Part shown: positions 47,843-62,036 of the stretch, piece after piece
Position numbering within the stretch: position 1 is the first letter of the stretch
Layout: every line of letters begins with the position of its first letter
Source of the DNA: Embiotoca jacksoni
Lineage: Eukaryota; Chordata; Actinopteri; Embiotocidae
DNA length: 64,000 nt
Assembly (NCBI GenBank): GCA_022577435.1
Contig: JAKOON010000012.1
Location: 16,520,085-16,584,084 of the forward strand
Direction of reading: 5' to 3'
The notes under the pieces: model-generated
Seen by the model: the letters and a program-made list of their open reading frames with translations, nothing else
Database searches by the model: none
What the model was told of the DNA's origin: nothing
Translations under genes and position numbers: made by a program

Positions 47843-50800
47843 TATGACGCAGCTGTGTGGAGAGAGACGGACCAATCAGAGACACGCTCAGGAGCCCCAA
47901 TGAAAAAACAGGATCGAGATGCACAAAGATAGAAACCTTTTTTTTTTCTCTCCTTGCACAATTTTTTCAGTTTATTATTTTTTCACTTAGACTGACGTGC
48001 TTATACAGTTCAGTTGTGTCATTGTTCACTGTTTTCCCTGGTGGCAAATTCACCTTTTAAACCACTTTAATTTCCAGTCATGCTTTTACAGGGTGCAACT
48101 TATTCCTATAACGTAGGGATAACATTCATTCCTGAAAGACTTGTGAAATCTTTTCATTTTTATACAAATGGACTGGAAAATGGGGGGTGGCATTGTCTTA
48201 TTTAGTATGTACAGTAGGTTAAATTGCATTTCAGCATTCATTCGATGGAATGGTTAATCTATAGCTCCCTGTCGCGGAGAAAGGGACTCAAGTTTCGCGA
48301 GCATTTTTACCCTTTCATTTTCAAAGTTGATTCTCATGTAGGAAGTATGGAAGTGTGGCTGTTTTTTTTTAATTTATTTTCCTTTTTCACTGCTTTCTCA
48401 GAAGGATGCATGACTGTAACTTGTAAACCTTTCAGAATTCCCATAATTTCCTTGCGGTGTTGATATAGTGAAACATTTCATTTGCAAAGTCGGATCCAAG
48501 TGAACATTTTGTTGATTGTGAAAACATCGGCTTTCCTCCAGACACCACCAATATTTCTCCTGAAAGCTTGTGCGTGGCTTCTTTATGAGACTAAAACCCT
48601 TTGAGGGCAAATGTAGTCATGATTAACTGCCACTCAGAAGCCTGCGAAACTTTAATGAAAACAAGCGGCTTATTTCCGATCATTTGATTTTCCAAAAGTT
48701 TAGAATGTCCTCTCTGTGCATCTGGACCGTCCTCCGTTGTCCTCCTTCATTTCAGCAGCTGCCTCATAAAGGTGCCCATGTGTCGACCATACCCGGCCGA
48801 CAACAGCCAATATCAGCTCCTAAATGGCCCATCTCTAATAGGTCTCACTACCGCCTTGTTTTCTCGACAACCACACGGTGCTTCTTGTATCCCCACACAA
48901 TTCTTCCCTTGTTAGCACTGCTCTCTCTCTCTCTTCCACCCTCACTTCTCCCGCCGCCTGACGACAGGTAGAAATGAGTCATAAACAGACACCACTCACC
49001 GTGGCCAGCTGCTGTTTTACTGGGTGCTTCTGACCCCGCGGGCTCTCGCTCAGTCGCAGCTCGCTTTAAATGAAAAAAGAAAAAACACAGCTTGTACTGT
49101 TGCTGAAACCTCTTTTGTGTCGACTGCTTCGAAAGGTTGCGCAGTAAAAAGAGTCATCCACTCAATCATTTGGTCTGTTTGGCAAGTGTCATTTTGAAAT
49201 TTGCTTCAATTACATCATTCATAGATTTTATATATATTGCCAGTTTGGCTGCTGCTACGTTGGCTTTATAAGTTCGTGATAAAATACTTTCGGTGTTACA
49301 GTTTTCTTTAGTTTTCACTAATGTCAGCACATATAACTCCTCTCGTATATTTTCTATACTTTCACTGGTGCATTTCTGCTCAGTAATTTCTTCAAGTATT
49401 TGAATTGTTGACTATGTTTTGTTTTGAACTTTAGTGTGTGACTTTTACTGTCAAGCTCTCGCAAACGCTGATCTAAGCCTATCACGGTAAATCTCTCTGT
49501 ATTTCACTTCATACAGAGTTTATAAAGCTGATGTCTGGTGAGACATCCCCGTGCTGTATTAATGGACAGTGAGTATGCTCTATGGGTAGAACAGTGACTT
49601 CCACCAGCCAAGCCAGTTTAGCCGTATGCTAACTTGAATGGCAATAGAAGAATTCACTTTTCAAATGTTATCAGACCGTTCAAATTGTGATGGTGGAACG
49701 AGTCATTTTGTGGGGGGGATTGTGATGCTCAAAATAATTTATCCAACATTTTCCAGCTGCAACAACAGTGACACAGAGGGCTAAAGCTATAAGGCATGTG
49801 TCAACAGTGTTTCTGTGAATACTCCCAGTGGCAAAAGAGATATACAATATTTTTGCCACTGCAGGTTTAACACATAGAATCCTTTCTACTCACTTTTGTG
49901 AGAAGCCATAAGATTTATATTTGCACTATTTCCTCAAAGACCCATACTTACAGAATATATTTGGCTTTCCTCAAAAAAAAAAAATTAAGTTAGGGATTGT
50001 GTTACTTATATAAGGGAGCATGAAAGGGGCTTTTGTTGTTTTGTTTAAAAAAAAATTCCTCCAAAAACAAAATTTTAAAGGTTACAATACGTTTAAACTG
50101 GTGTTTACAATTGAACAAGTTGTACCAATTAAGTCCTGCAATAAAATATACAATATATTAATATGCAGATATTATTCTGAACCATTGAGGTTGTTTTTTT
50201 TCTAAGTCTACAGGAGGGTTAAAAGAAAACATGAACGACCCTCAGAATATCTTTCTTACAGAGTGAGACTTATGGTTCTCACGACCCCAATCACTTTCAT
50301 ACAGACCGTTACCAAGCACAAAAACCTCCATGTGTCCTTCCAACCTTAATTTATTGAAAAATGATCAAAACCCAGCAACTGCTCCTTCAAGAAACATAAA
50401 CATGTGCACATATTGTCAATTCACAGTGTAATGTGAGTTGTATACTTATATTTTATGTGCAGGCAATAATACTTGTTATTACACAATATTGAATTAGGAA
50501 GCAGCGGGAGCATATCTTTCACTGGTGTAGGCAAAGCCAATAGGCATTCTCAGATAAGTTAAATGCCACGAGCTAAATCCAAAATGACAAGAAATGAAGT
50601 GTTTCAAACACTGATATGAACGCCAAATTGCATTGGTTTCTCTTGTTTCAACCAGCCAATTCTCACAAGAAAATAGGTCCTTGGGAGTTAGTATTTTGTA
50701 AAACATGTGGAGGGGAATTATCTTTGCTTTCTTCTGATTTAGTTTCAGATTTCTTTCCCAAAGCTACACTAATGTCATGTGCCGATAACATAGTCAACAA

Positions 50801-51282
50801 TAGTCTTTGAATATTCTCGGCAGGACATGTAAGAAAAATAAACTCTCCCCCTTCACAGTGTTTAGTTAATTGCTGTCATCTAACCCTCAGCCTTGACCAT
50901 CTTTTACATTTGCTAGCAGAAGTCTCAGATATACTGAAATGCGCAAATCAAACAATCCTAGCCACCAAACATCATTAGGGCCTGTAATATGCCCAAGCCA
51001 TATTTGTTAAAGGGTCCTGTGCCAGCTTGCTCATCCATCCTCTCAGAGAGAAGTCAAACCAAACCCACGATTTGCAGAAATTTGGGAGAAGTGGGCATGG
51101 GACGATTGAGACAAACAATAGAACAATTCACTGGGGGATAGATTCTAATAATATATAGTGACAGCTATATGGATAAATAAACTGCAGGAGGAAGCGAAAG
51201 GATAATATATGATAATGTACTGAAACTGGGGTGACAAGCTCTAAAGAGCGATGGTTATGGAGAACCAAACTGTTCCAACTGC

Positions 51283-51726
51283 TTAAAGTAATAGTATGTT
51301 AGAGAACATTGTTCTTGCTAAGCGTGAGATGAGAAGAAAAATGCCAATCTTACTGTATGTCTGTCCAGAATAAAGACTGGAAACAGAGCAAACCAGCTAT
51401 CATTGTTTTTACACAAGATTAAAAAGTTGCAGTGACTTCCTGGAAGTCATCGCACCCGTCAAAGAAATAGTCCCACATATAACCCCCTTTAAAATTAAAG
51501 CTTTACAGTTATTACATTTCAGTTTTGCATGAATTGAACAAACAAGATAAAAATGTGTTTGTTATCAATCTTTAAAGGTGCTGGAAGGCGGATTTTGTTA
51601 CCTTCAGACAGAGCCAGGCTCTGTACCTTGAACATCCAGATATGAGAGCGGTATCAATCTTTTCATCTCACTCTTGGCTATGAAGCTAACAAGCATGTTT
51701 CCCAAAATGTCGAGCTATTCCATTAA
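51283..51726. mobile_element. MITE-like repeat with terminal inverted repeats
   Basis: The left end TTAAAGTAATAGT is matched by the right end GAGCTATTCCATTAA in inverted form. The inside carries AATAAAGACTGGAAACAGAG, GTGACTTCCTGGAAGTCATC, AAAGGTGCTGGAAGGCGGAT, CAGACAGAGCCAGGCTCTGT and CCCAAAATGTCGAGCTATTC. In this order these match a common fish repeat, and the copy at 9.49-9.90 kb belongs to the same family. It is about 444 bp and non-coding. Confidence 0.75.
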
Positions 51727-54700
51727 GGCTGAGGTTATTTAATTGCGCTTGGTTTTTTCAAAAAGAAAATCCTACTTAACTTTGATTGTTGTTTGTCAGA
51801 TTCAAACTCTGTGTGGATACAGTTCACGGTGGTCTGTATTACAACGCAGCTATGTCCTGGCAGTGTTTCTGCAACTTTGTAATCTCCCCCTGCCAAGGTG
51901 CTTCACAGTCAACTCAACCAAAAGGGTAACTAATGGTTCGCTCGCAGCAGCTCCCGTAGTGCTCATCCAGGCTAGTGGATGAAAAGGTTTGGGCTAAAGG
52001 CTTATCAAAACTTTAAACAAAGCCCATGAAAGTGGAGTAAATATAAACAGTCATCCACCATTTCTGACTTTGTAAATCGAAGCATGTGTGGTTGTTTTCG
52101 TAGGACAAAGCAGTCACAGGCAGTGACGGCTTTGACCACACATGACATCCAGGTTCAACGGCGGTATGCTGTCGGGAACACCAACACATTTCAGCATGCA
52201 CAACAGCGATCCATCATCCTACGTGTTTGCCTTGCAGAACACACTCCTCGGCCTTAATGGGATAAACTTAAAGGGCGCTGGAGTGACGGGCCAAATATTC
52301 CATGAAAAACCTCAGCTCTCCGGTTCCCTGAAAGCTTTCTTGGTCAACAAATGAATCCAAGAGAGGGAGAGGAGATGACACTGCCAAAGACACCCACCAC
52401 TGGCCTCCTTCTAATATCTGTCAAAATATAAATCAATAAGATTTGAAGACAAATGACTCGGCGCTGGATGTTGCAAAGCCAAGCATCCCTGCTCTGACTC
52501 TGAATTCCAGCATCTCATATGAATTTCAATGATTCTTTTGTAAACTTTTTAGATATGCATCACCTCACTCCGAGCACATGTCAGGTTATAAATCAGCGGC
52601 CCACACTCTTGATCGGGAGCCCAGTGCTGACTTCAGCACTGTCACACTCGATGGCGATAGAATGAAGGTTATCGACGGGGCCTATGGGCCAGAACACAAT
52701 ACAAACTCCCAGGGAGTGCCCAGTGGCACCGGGTATGGCAGAACATCTGTGCAACACATGTCCACTGTACAAACAAGGAGGGAATTGTACTCAGCAATAT
52801 CACAGGAGGCTCGCAGGGGAGTCGATCAATACTTAACCCCGCTAATCCGTCCTCAACAAGATGAGCTCCCATCCTCTCGTTATGCACAACTTCACTTTTA
52901 CTCTGTAATTTTCTTTGAGAACATGACATTACAGAGAACATGGCGCTATCTCCAAATTTGCGGCCTTACCAGAAAAGAAAAGTGAAATCTGATAACTCCA
53001 GATTATCTTGTGTAGTTATAGACTTCCACTGAACAGGGGATGGGATTTGAATACTCTTCTTCTCGTGTATTTAACATTTCTGTAATAAATGCTATTGTAT
53101 GAGTGGAGGGCAGTGAATAAACCCTCTTTTAAAACAATAGGAATGCAGTAAGACCCGTGAACAATAGCTGTGGCATTCATGGATGTCAGAGCTCAACTCA
53201 CACCCCCTGAGAAGATGTAGAAGTGCTTTATATTTCCAAATTGGATCGATACAAAAAAATGCTGCTGGAATGAACAAACTCAACCAGCTGCCGCAACTTA
53301 GAGTGAAGATGATGATGATGTGATTCTTGGATGTGAATGAGAAAAAATGCTCAATGTTTGGCTCTGAGGTGTCAAAATTGTCACGTCACTGCCAAACCCT
53401 TTCATAGAGATGAAACTTTCTCTTTAATAAGACTGCACAAGGGTTATGTAAGCTTAGACTCCAACATAAAGTCTTCCAATATGACTTTTTTTTTCATAAA
53501 ATATATTTGTTATTATAATTTCCAGGAGGAGCAGAGCAATCTGTTCATTTGGAAATCAACGTATGGAAGATCACTTGTCCTGATGAATGTGACAGATCAC
53601 CTGCAGTCTCTGCTCAAGTCTGCTGATGTCACGCAATGTAATGTCAAATCCTTGCTCAAATTTAATGAGCAGGCATGACCGGCTATTGAGCCCGATCCAG
53701 CAACACACATTTCATGAGGTGATGCTCCAATCCACAATAAGCAATCAGGCTACTATACAGCTGGTGTCAGGGGAGCAATACATCCTGAGCTTCATGCTGT
53801 TCGAGTACCGTCAATTACCAGCGTGGCGCTGCCCTGACGTGGGCCCGAGTATTGTTCTTGGCACCGAAGCCAAGAGAGAGAAGAGCAAGGGAGTGAGGAA
53901 GCCTAATTGTGATGTGCCATAATTTCCCGCTTGGGGCCTCTCAAGTCAGGATTTGGGTGAGGTCAAAGGTGCAATAGAGGGAGTCCATCAGAGGCACAGC
54001 GTGCTGAAGTCATCTGTACAGAGTTATTCGCGGTGAGGTGAAAGCAACTTGGTCAGACAGGAGACCTAATCAGATTTCAAAGTAAACACAGCGCCGCCGG
54101 CTCCACAAGGCTGAGTCCAAACATTGTTGCTAATTGCATCTGTCTTCATTTTCCGCAACTCACTGTACGACACCAACGAAAGAGAAATCTAGATGGAACA
54201 GGAACTAGTTCAAAACCACAGAGAGCACCTCAATGTTACCTCAATTTCTAGTCCATAACTGTTCATTTTAGAGATTGCCAACTCTGATTGCTTCTGTCAG
54301 AAATCAAAATATAATGTCTGTGAAGTGTTTCTACATGGAATATTTCTCTTTTTTTCTTCTTCTTCATACAAAGAGACTAAAAAGGAAAATATATATATGC
54401 TTGTCCCATGCGCCATATGTGGGAGCTTCCAGAGCATGGAAACCTACGTAAGCACCAGTCAAGTCGAACAATTTGGGTTTTCAAATGGCTGCAATTGATC
54501 TCCCATATTGTGACATTTCTGTACAAGAGAGCTGCTCCAAGTTAAACAGGCGCCTTATGTCAAGAGGCTTTTTTTCACCACCACATCCAGATGCATATCA
54601 AAGTTATGGACAGTTTGTTAAAAGAGCGCTTTTATCATCGTGTCCTGAAATCCCAGGAGTCACACCCGCTGCATGGTGTTTATTGCAGGTCACTATTAGG

Positions 54701-55639
54701 GCCCTGGACCTCAATGGCACCTTGGCAGACAGGGGAAGCCCTCTACCCCTGAGGACAGCGTGTGATTGTTTTAATGTGGTAGCCTTGGTATTTCATGTTC
54801 CAGCAAAAACCCAACCACATATCAACTGACTGCCATGTGCAGACTTGAAAATTACAAGCGAACAGATCGCCAGAGCTGAGCGTAACTTAAACTGTGCACA
54901 GTGTTATTATTTGTATCCTTGACAGGGGTGATGACATTTCATCATTCTGTTGTGCGCTCGCAGTTGCCCATTACTGATGATGCTGTTTGACCATATCAGT
55001 GTCCTTCAGGGGAAAAACAAAAGCCTCGCCTCGATGCCCTTTCACAACAGAGCATCGACAAAGTATGCCTAACAGCCGGCTATGTGCAGCGAGCACCACT
55101 GGATATGACATCAGATCTCTGAAATGTCTCTGTAAGCAAGTTTTTGCTGAGTCCATCAACAAGTGTGTAATGTGGTAAGAGAGAAGTGTGTAAGCAAGCA
55201 TACACAGCGAGGGGATGAGATTTACAGAGGCTCCTGAGGGAAATCAGGATAAAATGGTAGATGTGCTTGGAAAGCACATTTCATATTTTCAGAAGAAGCT
55301 GATAGATTCCAGCCGAGTGTCCTACCCAATACTTAGAAGGGGAATTATATAAAAAAGGGAAATGGAGCATGAGAACGACATCATCTGGATTGTGAATGTC
55401 TGCTGTAGCCTACTAGTCATCATGGTGTTACTGTCTGCTGAACAGTGCATTCTGTATGCATGTCGGTTTACAGTATAATCACATTCGTGACATCCACAAC
55501 ATGTCATTATCACCAGTTTGAACTCAACCTGAATGTAAATGATGGGAAAAACATGTACTATGTTTCTCGATGTCAAGTGAATCATGTCACATCTCAAAGC
55601 ATTATAGAACAGAAATTAAATACATGTACATAAATAAAT

Positions 55640-55664
55640 AAATAATAATAATACAAATAATGAC

Positions 55665-55701
<37 letters not shown>
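55640..55701. repeat. (AAT)n trinucleotide repeat
   Basis: An imperfect then perfect AAT run, the last 36 bases unbroken, about 110 bp upstream of the emc2 start. The poly-Leu open frame on the minus strand comes from this run. Confidence 0.95.
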
Positions 55702-55705
<4 letters not shown>

Positions 55706-55807
55706 TCCATTAAACAAAAGAAGACAATACAAATAATATTTTATAAACGTCAGGACCGCCTTCGGATGACGAGCCCGTGACGTAGGCATGCTGTATGTTG
55801 TCATAGG

Positions 55808-55823
55808 AGAAAAGATGGCGTCG
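55808..55823 (+). promoter_or_regulatory. YY1-like site over the emc2 start codon
   Basis: GAGAAAAGATGGCGTCGG matches the AAGATGGCG core of the YY1 consensus. A CRE-type TGACGT occurs at about 55779-55784. Confidence 0.5.
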
Positions 55824-55854
55824 GTGTCGGAAATGTACGATGTAGGATGGGAAG
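55815..55854 (+). CDS. emc2: emc2 coding exon 1 (residues 1-13)
   Basis: Encodes MASVSEMYDVGWE plus one base, donor G|GTAGGA. Strong Kozak context (A at -3, G at +4). Confidence 0.93.
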
Positions 55855-58800
55855 GTAGGACGAAATATAACATCGATTCTTCTCAAGTATCACTGAGGCA
55901 TGTTTTCATATTTTCTGAAGGCATCCGGCGCGTCCTTGTGCACGTAGAGCCGCCGCTGTCCCGCAACGAGGATCCGACCCAACGACACGGCGTGGAAAGT
56001 AGTCGGCTAACGCTAAGTTAGCACGGTGTGCTAACCTATCGGTTTTGTGCGTCCAGATGATAATCCCGGTTTAAATGCTCCCAGGTTCAGTTCAGGTAAT
56101 CAGGTGATGATCGTGTAGAAGCAGCGGTGGTTAAACAATAGACAGCGATGTTTGTCTGTTTAAAGACAGCCCCCCCCCCCCCACCACCACCACCACCACC
56201 ACCCACCTACACGTCTGTTAGCACGTTAGCATGGTCATGTACTGTTAGTAATGGCTCGACTACGGTGACGCTGTTCATTATCTTTGATCACAGTCATCCT
56301 CGTGGTTTTAATATCTTTGTCCGCAGAGATGAGAGACAAGCTGCGTAAATGGAGAGAAGATAACTGCAGAAATAGTGAACAGATAGTGGATGTTGGTGAA
56401 GAGCTCATCAGTGAACACGGATCTAAACTTGGAGATGACAGTAAGTGTGCCAACACTGAATAAATAATCATATCATTTCACATCATGACGGAGAAATTAC
56501 GAGCACAAGTACACACTGAAGAGTTGGCATAATACCACCACACGCTTTGTTATTTTCTCATAAAAGATTGAGAGTCTTTTATTTAAGTTTGTTTTTGTAA
56601 CATTAAAACCGGTGACATAACAAAAGAGAAAATGATGGCCTTCATGGTAAACTCACTGGAGCAGAGGAAACATCTTTGTTTTGATTATAACACAATGAAC
56701 ACTTTCTTACACTCCCCTTGTGGCAGCTCTCGCATCACTTTATTGAGATGCGTGCAACTTTTGTTCACAATTTAAAAACACCGTTGAATGTGAATTTCTT
56801 GTTTTGTAGAGTCTAAAACCGCTGAATATCCTTCAGTAAAAAGAGCCAGGCAAATGGTATTGACTGTGAGTTCATCCGTACGGCTGTGGGAGATAGGATT
56901 GAACTAAGTGGGTGATTTTCTGCTAGCTACGTTTTTTTCCTCTCCTCTCTTCTGTGGTATATATTTTCCTTTGGATACATTTCTGAACAGGATGCTCAGT
57001 TTCCTGCGAAGTGGAAAACACAGATAGACACAGTAGTTGTGGCTGACAAGACAAATCCAGGAATCCAGGATAGCTTACATTAAAGAGATGCGTAGGTGAT
57101 TAAAGGCTGAAGGATAAAAACTTACTTTGGCAAAGGATGAATGGAGACAGATTAAGATTTTCATATCTTTTGGTTTGTTGGATAGACAACTTCACGAATA
57201 ATAATCAGGTATATTATTAGTGAAAGCAGAAAATTACTTTAATCCTGACATACCGTAAACAGGAATACAGCACAAGACAGTAACTTTAATGGTGTAATAG
57301 TAGGCGTAGTCTGTTGCATGGCACCATTGTACAGTAGGGGTGTGCCATATCATGTCATAAACGATAATATTGGTGTAATTCTAATTATTTGATTTAATTT
57401 ATTTAATCTTTTGTCTTGTTGAGGTAATGATGTCATACTGTTGTGCAGCTTAACAGTATGATGTACGTTACATACGTAACTAAACACAGCAACAACAAAC
57501 ATGGCTGAGTGAGGCTCCACGGTAGAGTTAAGTTATTCCTAAAAAAAGGTAGCAAGTTGTTTGGTTACTACAAATCAGATGTACAACAAAACACGGTAAT
57601 ATGTTCATTTAGACATATCAAAATCAAACACTTTGTTTTGTGCCAGAACGACACTGAATTTTTTTGGGCCGATGTTGATACCAATTTAAGGGAGTAGAAA
57701 AATTTCCATATTGCTGATATTTTTTTTATATAGAGTATAGAAAAACATTTTTTTTTGCAAATATCCCTCAAATGTGGTCATCAAACACTTGTGACAAAGA
57801 AATGTAATGGAGGCAGGATATTTTACAGTTTGTTGTTCGGGTTGACATCAGTGCACTGAAACAGTGAACTTCATTTGGAATTAAAATAACTCTAAATGAA
57901 GAAATACAAAATAGAACAATTTCTAATTTACTACAGACATTTTTATCTTCATTATTTTCTGTAAAAAAAAGTTTTCATGTTGGCCAACATATATGTCTAT
58001 ACAGATAAATCTGTGATAGGCCAATATCAGCCAGTACAATTGACCCTCGAATATATTGGTCAGGCTCCACCATTTTGTTGCAATTGCATGTTTTTGAAAT
58101 TAATAATAATATTTTGTCAATATTTTCTTATATTGTCACTATTACAGAAATATCATGGCATTACTTTCGGGCCATACCACCCACCACTAGTGTCCATTAC
58201 ACTGTTCATTTCTTCAGAATTTATTTTTGACGCAATGACGAGTTTTACCTACAATAAACAAATTAAAGGTCTTGGTTTCCTTTGTAACCAAACTGTCCTG
58301 CTGCAATGCTCCATAAAACTCTCCCTTTTCCCCGAGTCATTATGATTCATACAGTCCTCAAAAGCGGCGGATAAACACTCAACATGCCATGCTTTTATTG
58401 AAACCAGCTCTTAAATTGGCTGTGAAATGAGGAGGCAATTATCAAAACAAGAGTTGGAATCATTAAAGTCCCGAAAAACTCCAGGCATTTGTTTGTTTTG
58501 GCATAACCTGCCCGTTTTTGGGTGGAGCTGGGTTTTATTATTCTTTTCAATTAACGGGTTGTTCATTTGGCTGAACATGTCCAGTTTGCTTGTCAAATCT
58601 GTCTGTCTAACATGCTGTATTGATTCCATTAATTGGATTCTGTTGCCAGACTATATTAGTCGGCATGTTATAATGTTTCAGTTGACTGAAAGAAAAAATA
58701 TTTCAATAAACATTTCATGGTTTTAGAGCTGACCACAGAGTGAAACATGTTAAAGGAATGGTTGTGCTTGTACTGTTGGTGGTGCTCAACATATACCAGG

Positions 58801-61800
58801 GCTGAAATTTTCAGACTTTCTGGAGAATGATTTCATTTATCTAAAAGAAAAAAAAAAAAAAGAAAAAGAAAAAAAAAAAAAAAAAAATCACATTTGACTA
58901 TATTAAAAGTATTTATGTATTAAAAAGGTCTTTGTACAAGAGAAACCTCATTAAACATCATGCAGTAGGAAATAGACAGAATTGTTAAAGAGACACTGTT
59001 ACATCATTCATAAATAATTCTTCTTTAATAAATTTTAGTCGCAGTAAGAAAAAGTAAATATTTAGAATGTTCATGTAAATATATCGCGAATGCATTAACG
59101 TCACCCACTGATCAAATTCATTTAATAGCGTGTTTCTGTTGAAACTGATACCTACCTTTTTTGTGGTTAATCAGAACAGACACATGATGTTGTTAACCCA
59201 ACCACATGAAGCTGTCCAAACCTGCTTTGGTATGAGATCTATAGTAACTGTTAACACAGTCGCACCACTCAGGCCAAATGAGGATTTATAGACATATTAG
59301 TGCAGCTACTTTATTTTCACAAAGCATCAACAGTGTGTTTATCAATGTTAGCAGAGGTTCTTATTCAAAAAGTAGCTCCCCTCTTTTCAAACCACCCGAA
59401 GTGTGTCTCTTCTCCTTTTTTCTTCTGGTACTGTAAAATATCATCTTTTCCATCTTTCATCCATGTGAGTACAGAGTGTGCGGAAGACATCTAATAACGA
59501 GGAAAACAAATTAGAAGTGAGAGTGGAGGGTAATTTTCACATCGTCCAACTTTATTCTTAAATCCAGAGGTGATTATAACAACGTTTTTCCTTCATAATG
59601 GTACATTTAATGTCCTTAAGTGTAACATGAGTACTGAAATTAAGTTAGTTTTACTACCAACTAACTGCTGGCAAATAAAGGGCATGACTAAAGCCTTGCA
59701 CAAGGGTGTTGCATATGTCAGTGTTTTTGCATTTGTGATTATTATGGTTATTATGAATATTGCGGTGCTGTCCAAGTTTTAAATGAATGCATGTTTTTGA
59801 AGGTTTTCTTCGATGTATGTCATAAAGAAAATAGTAAATGTAGCATTATGTGTTAATGAAACGGAACAGTTCTTTTTTTTAATGGACTCTTAAGCCGTTG
59901 ATTCACATCATGAAAGCTGGTTTATGTGAGTAAAAAACATCACTGGCAGCTGTTGGGGACCGACTCTCAGTTTGTGCGTCAAGTGTACACTTCGATGTAT
60001 AATTTTTTTTCATGTTACACCACAGTGGAATGGAAAGGGCGTTAACACTGTCTTCTTTGTCTGTCTCTTCTGCCCAGTATGGATTATTTATGAGCAGGTG
60101 ATGATCGCAGCGCTGGACTGCAGTCGGGATGACTTGGCTCTGGTGAGTTTTTACCGTGCTTCCTCACACACCCAAAGAGCTTCAAAAGCAATCGTTCAGT
60201 CTCTCGCAGCCATTCCTGCTTTGCGGCACCCGCGCTGCCAAATGTGAAAATCTGATTTTTATTTGGCCAAGTGGTATTACTCTGTCTGTACTTTGGAAAA
60301 ACAATTTACTGAGAGTTGGAATTAGAGGGTGTAGCAAATGAGTGGAGAAGCATGCTTCAAGTGTTAGCTGAACTTGGCCATCATTTATGGAGTTCAACAT
60401 TTTTTCCCCCCGTAGGATTTAGTTGCCATCGTAAAGCTTCATGTGATGTTTCGGGGTTTACGTTTAGAAATGTTCACTTCTCTGAAAAGGGTCAAATCTT
60501 CACGGGACAGAAAAAGACACGGCAATTGAAATGGTTCTTCTCCAATCAGTATGGATGTGACGACTCCCCCTGGCTAAATGAATGACTCATTGAGTACCGA
60601 GAAGGCAGAACTCAGTCATTAGAATTAGCTGTCTGTTGGCTATCCTCTCAGCCCTGCTGCCAGACTTTTAAAAAAAGCACAAGGACCATACTTGAGCTGA
60701 TGAATAGCAATCCCAGTCACACTGCAGATTTTTTTCCATCTCATTCAGGATAATGCCGAATGTTATTGTAACCATTCCTCACGTCTTTCACTTCTCTGTG
60801 ATCAAACCGATTCCTGCTCTGCGTAGAGGAGGAAGAAAAAAGTAGCAGCGCAAATCCTCACTCTCCTTTTTATAGTAGCAAACGTGCTTGTTTAAATGAG
60901 TAACAGAGAAACATCAGATTCTCTAACATCTTTTGACAGTCTGTTGTTTTATCAGTGAATTATGTTTGTTTAGCTGCAATACGGAACAAGCCTGACATTT
61001 TCAAGACACGTGATTGGTATCAGAAAACCATGGCTATTTGTGTGAGCACAAGAGTGTAACATAAAGGTTCTATAATTGGTCTCTCTCCTGCCCACATCCT
61101 TTTACAGACCTGTCTACAGGAACTGAGGAAGCAGTTTCCAGATAGCCACAGAGTGAAGCGATTAACGGGCATGAGGCTGGAAGCTTTGGAAAGGTAAGCA
61201 TTAGACACCGAGAGAGAAGAGGAGGCACAAAACAAACAAAAAAAGCACAGTCAGTCATACAGTTCTGTTTGGTACTTTGGGAGGATCGGGGGAATGAAAG
61301 TGTTAGCAGATCCTAAGTGGTACAATGGTCTGGGTGTGTGTGAAGTACAGTATGTGTGTGGGGTACAGTGTGTTTATGTTGGATCACCCAGCATTCCTTT
61401 TGGAGCAGAGGGGAGCGGAGAGAGGAAAGGTTCAGTGCGGGGTAGTCCTGTGGCCCTTTAGCTTGAGTTAGGGATTCCCGGGAAGGAAGTGGTTGGATCC
61501 CACTGTTATTCTGGGGGTCCCTCAGTCGTCTCTGGTTTCTGTTCCACTGTTGTTTCCTTATTTTGTTACTCCTCCTCTCTCTCAGTTTTTTTTTCCCTCT
61601 TTCCCCTCCCTATTTTCATGCTTTACTGTCCTGTTTCGGTCTCTGTGCTGCGAGTATGTCTTGGCCCTGTAAATATTGACATGTCGCCACAATCACAATG
61701 GAGGGCTCGAGGAAGAAAGATAAACAGGGGTATTTCAGTCTGCCCTGAGCTGAAGTAAGGGGAATTCAATCTGTTTACTACCTCGCTCACATTCCCCGTC

Positions 61801-61964
61801 CAGATCACCGTTGCTGGTTTATCGGTTATGTCAGAGTTTATGTGATAATTGAGAGTGATTGCTTCGGCACTGTCAGATTAAATAAACGGCACACAGGGAT
61901 CTAATTGGCAGCAGACAGAGCTGCACATGAATGACACAGCTTCAAACAGTAAGGCCCTTCCCCT

Positions 61965-62036
<72 letters not shown>

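Larger units (their letters stand above)
47843..55787. other. Intergenic interval between the divergent eif3e and emc2 genes
   Basis: The interval of 7.9 kb contains no gene I can support. It holds a complete MITE-like element at 51.28-51.73 kb, a repeat-poor stretch at 52.0-54.9 kb with several mid-length plus-strand open frames, and an (AAT)n repeat just before emc2. Confidence 0.65.

Noticed and set aside
52578..52985. 135-codon plus-strand open frame as a possible gene
   Set aside because: The peptide is not recognised, its Kozak context is poor, and there is no promoter, splice or poly(A) support. Kept only as part of the unexplained block.
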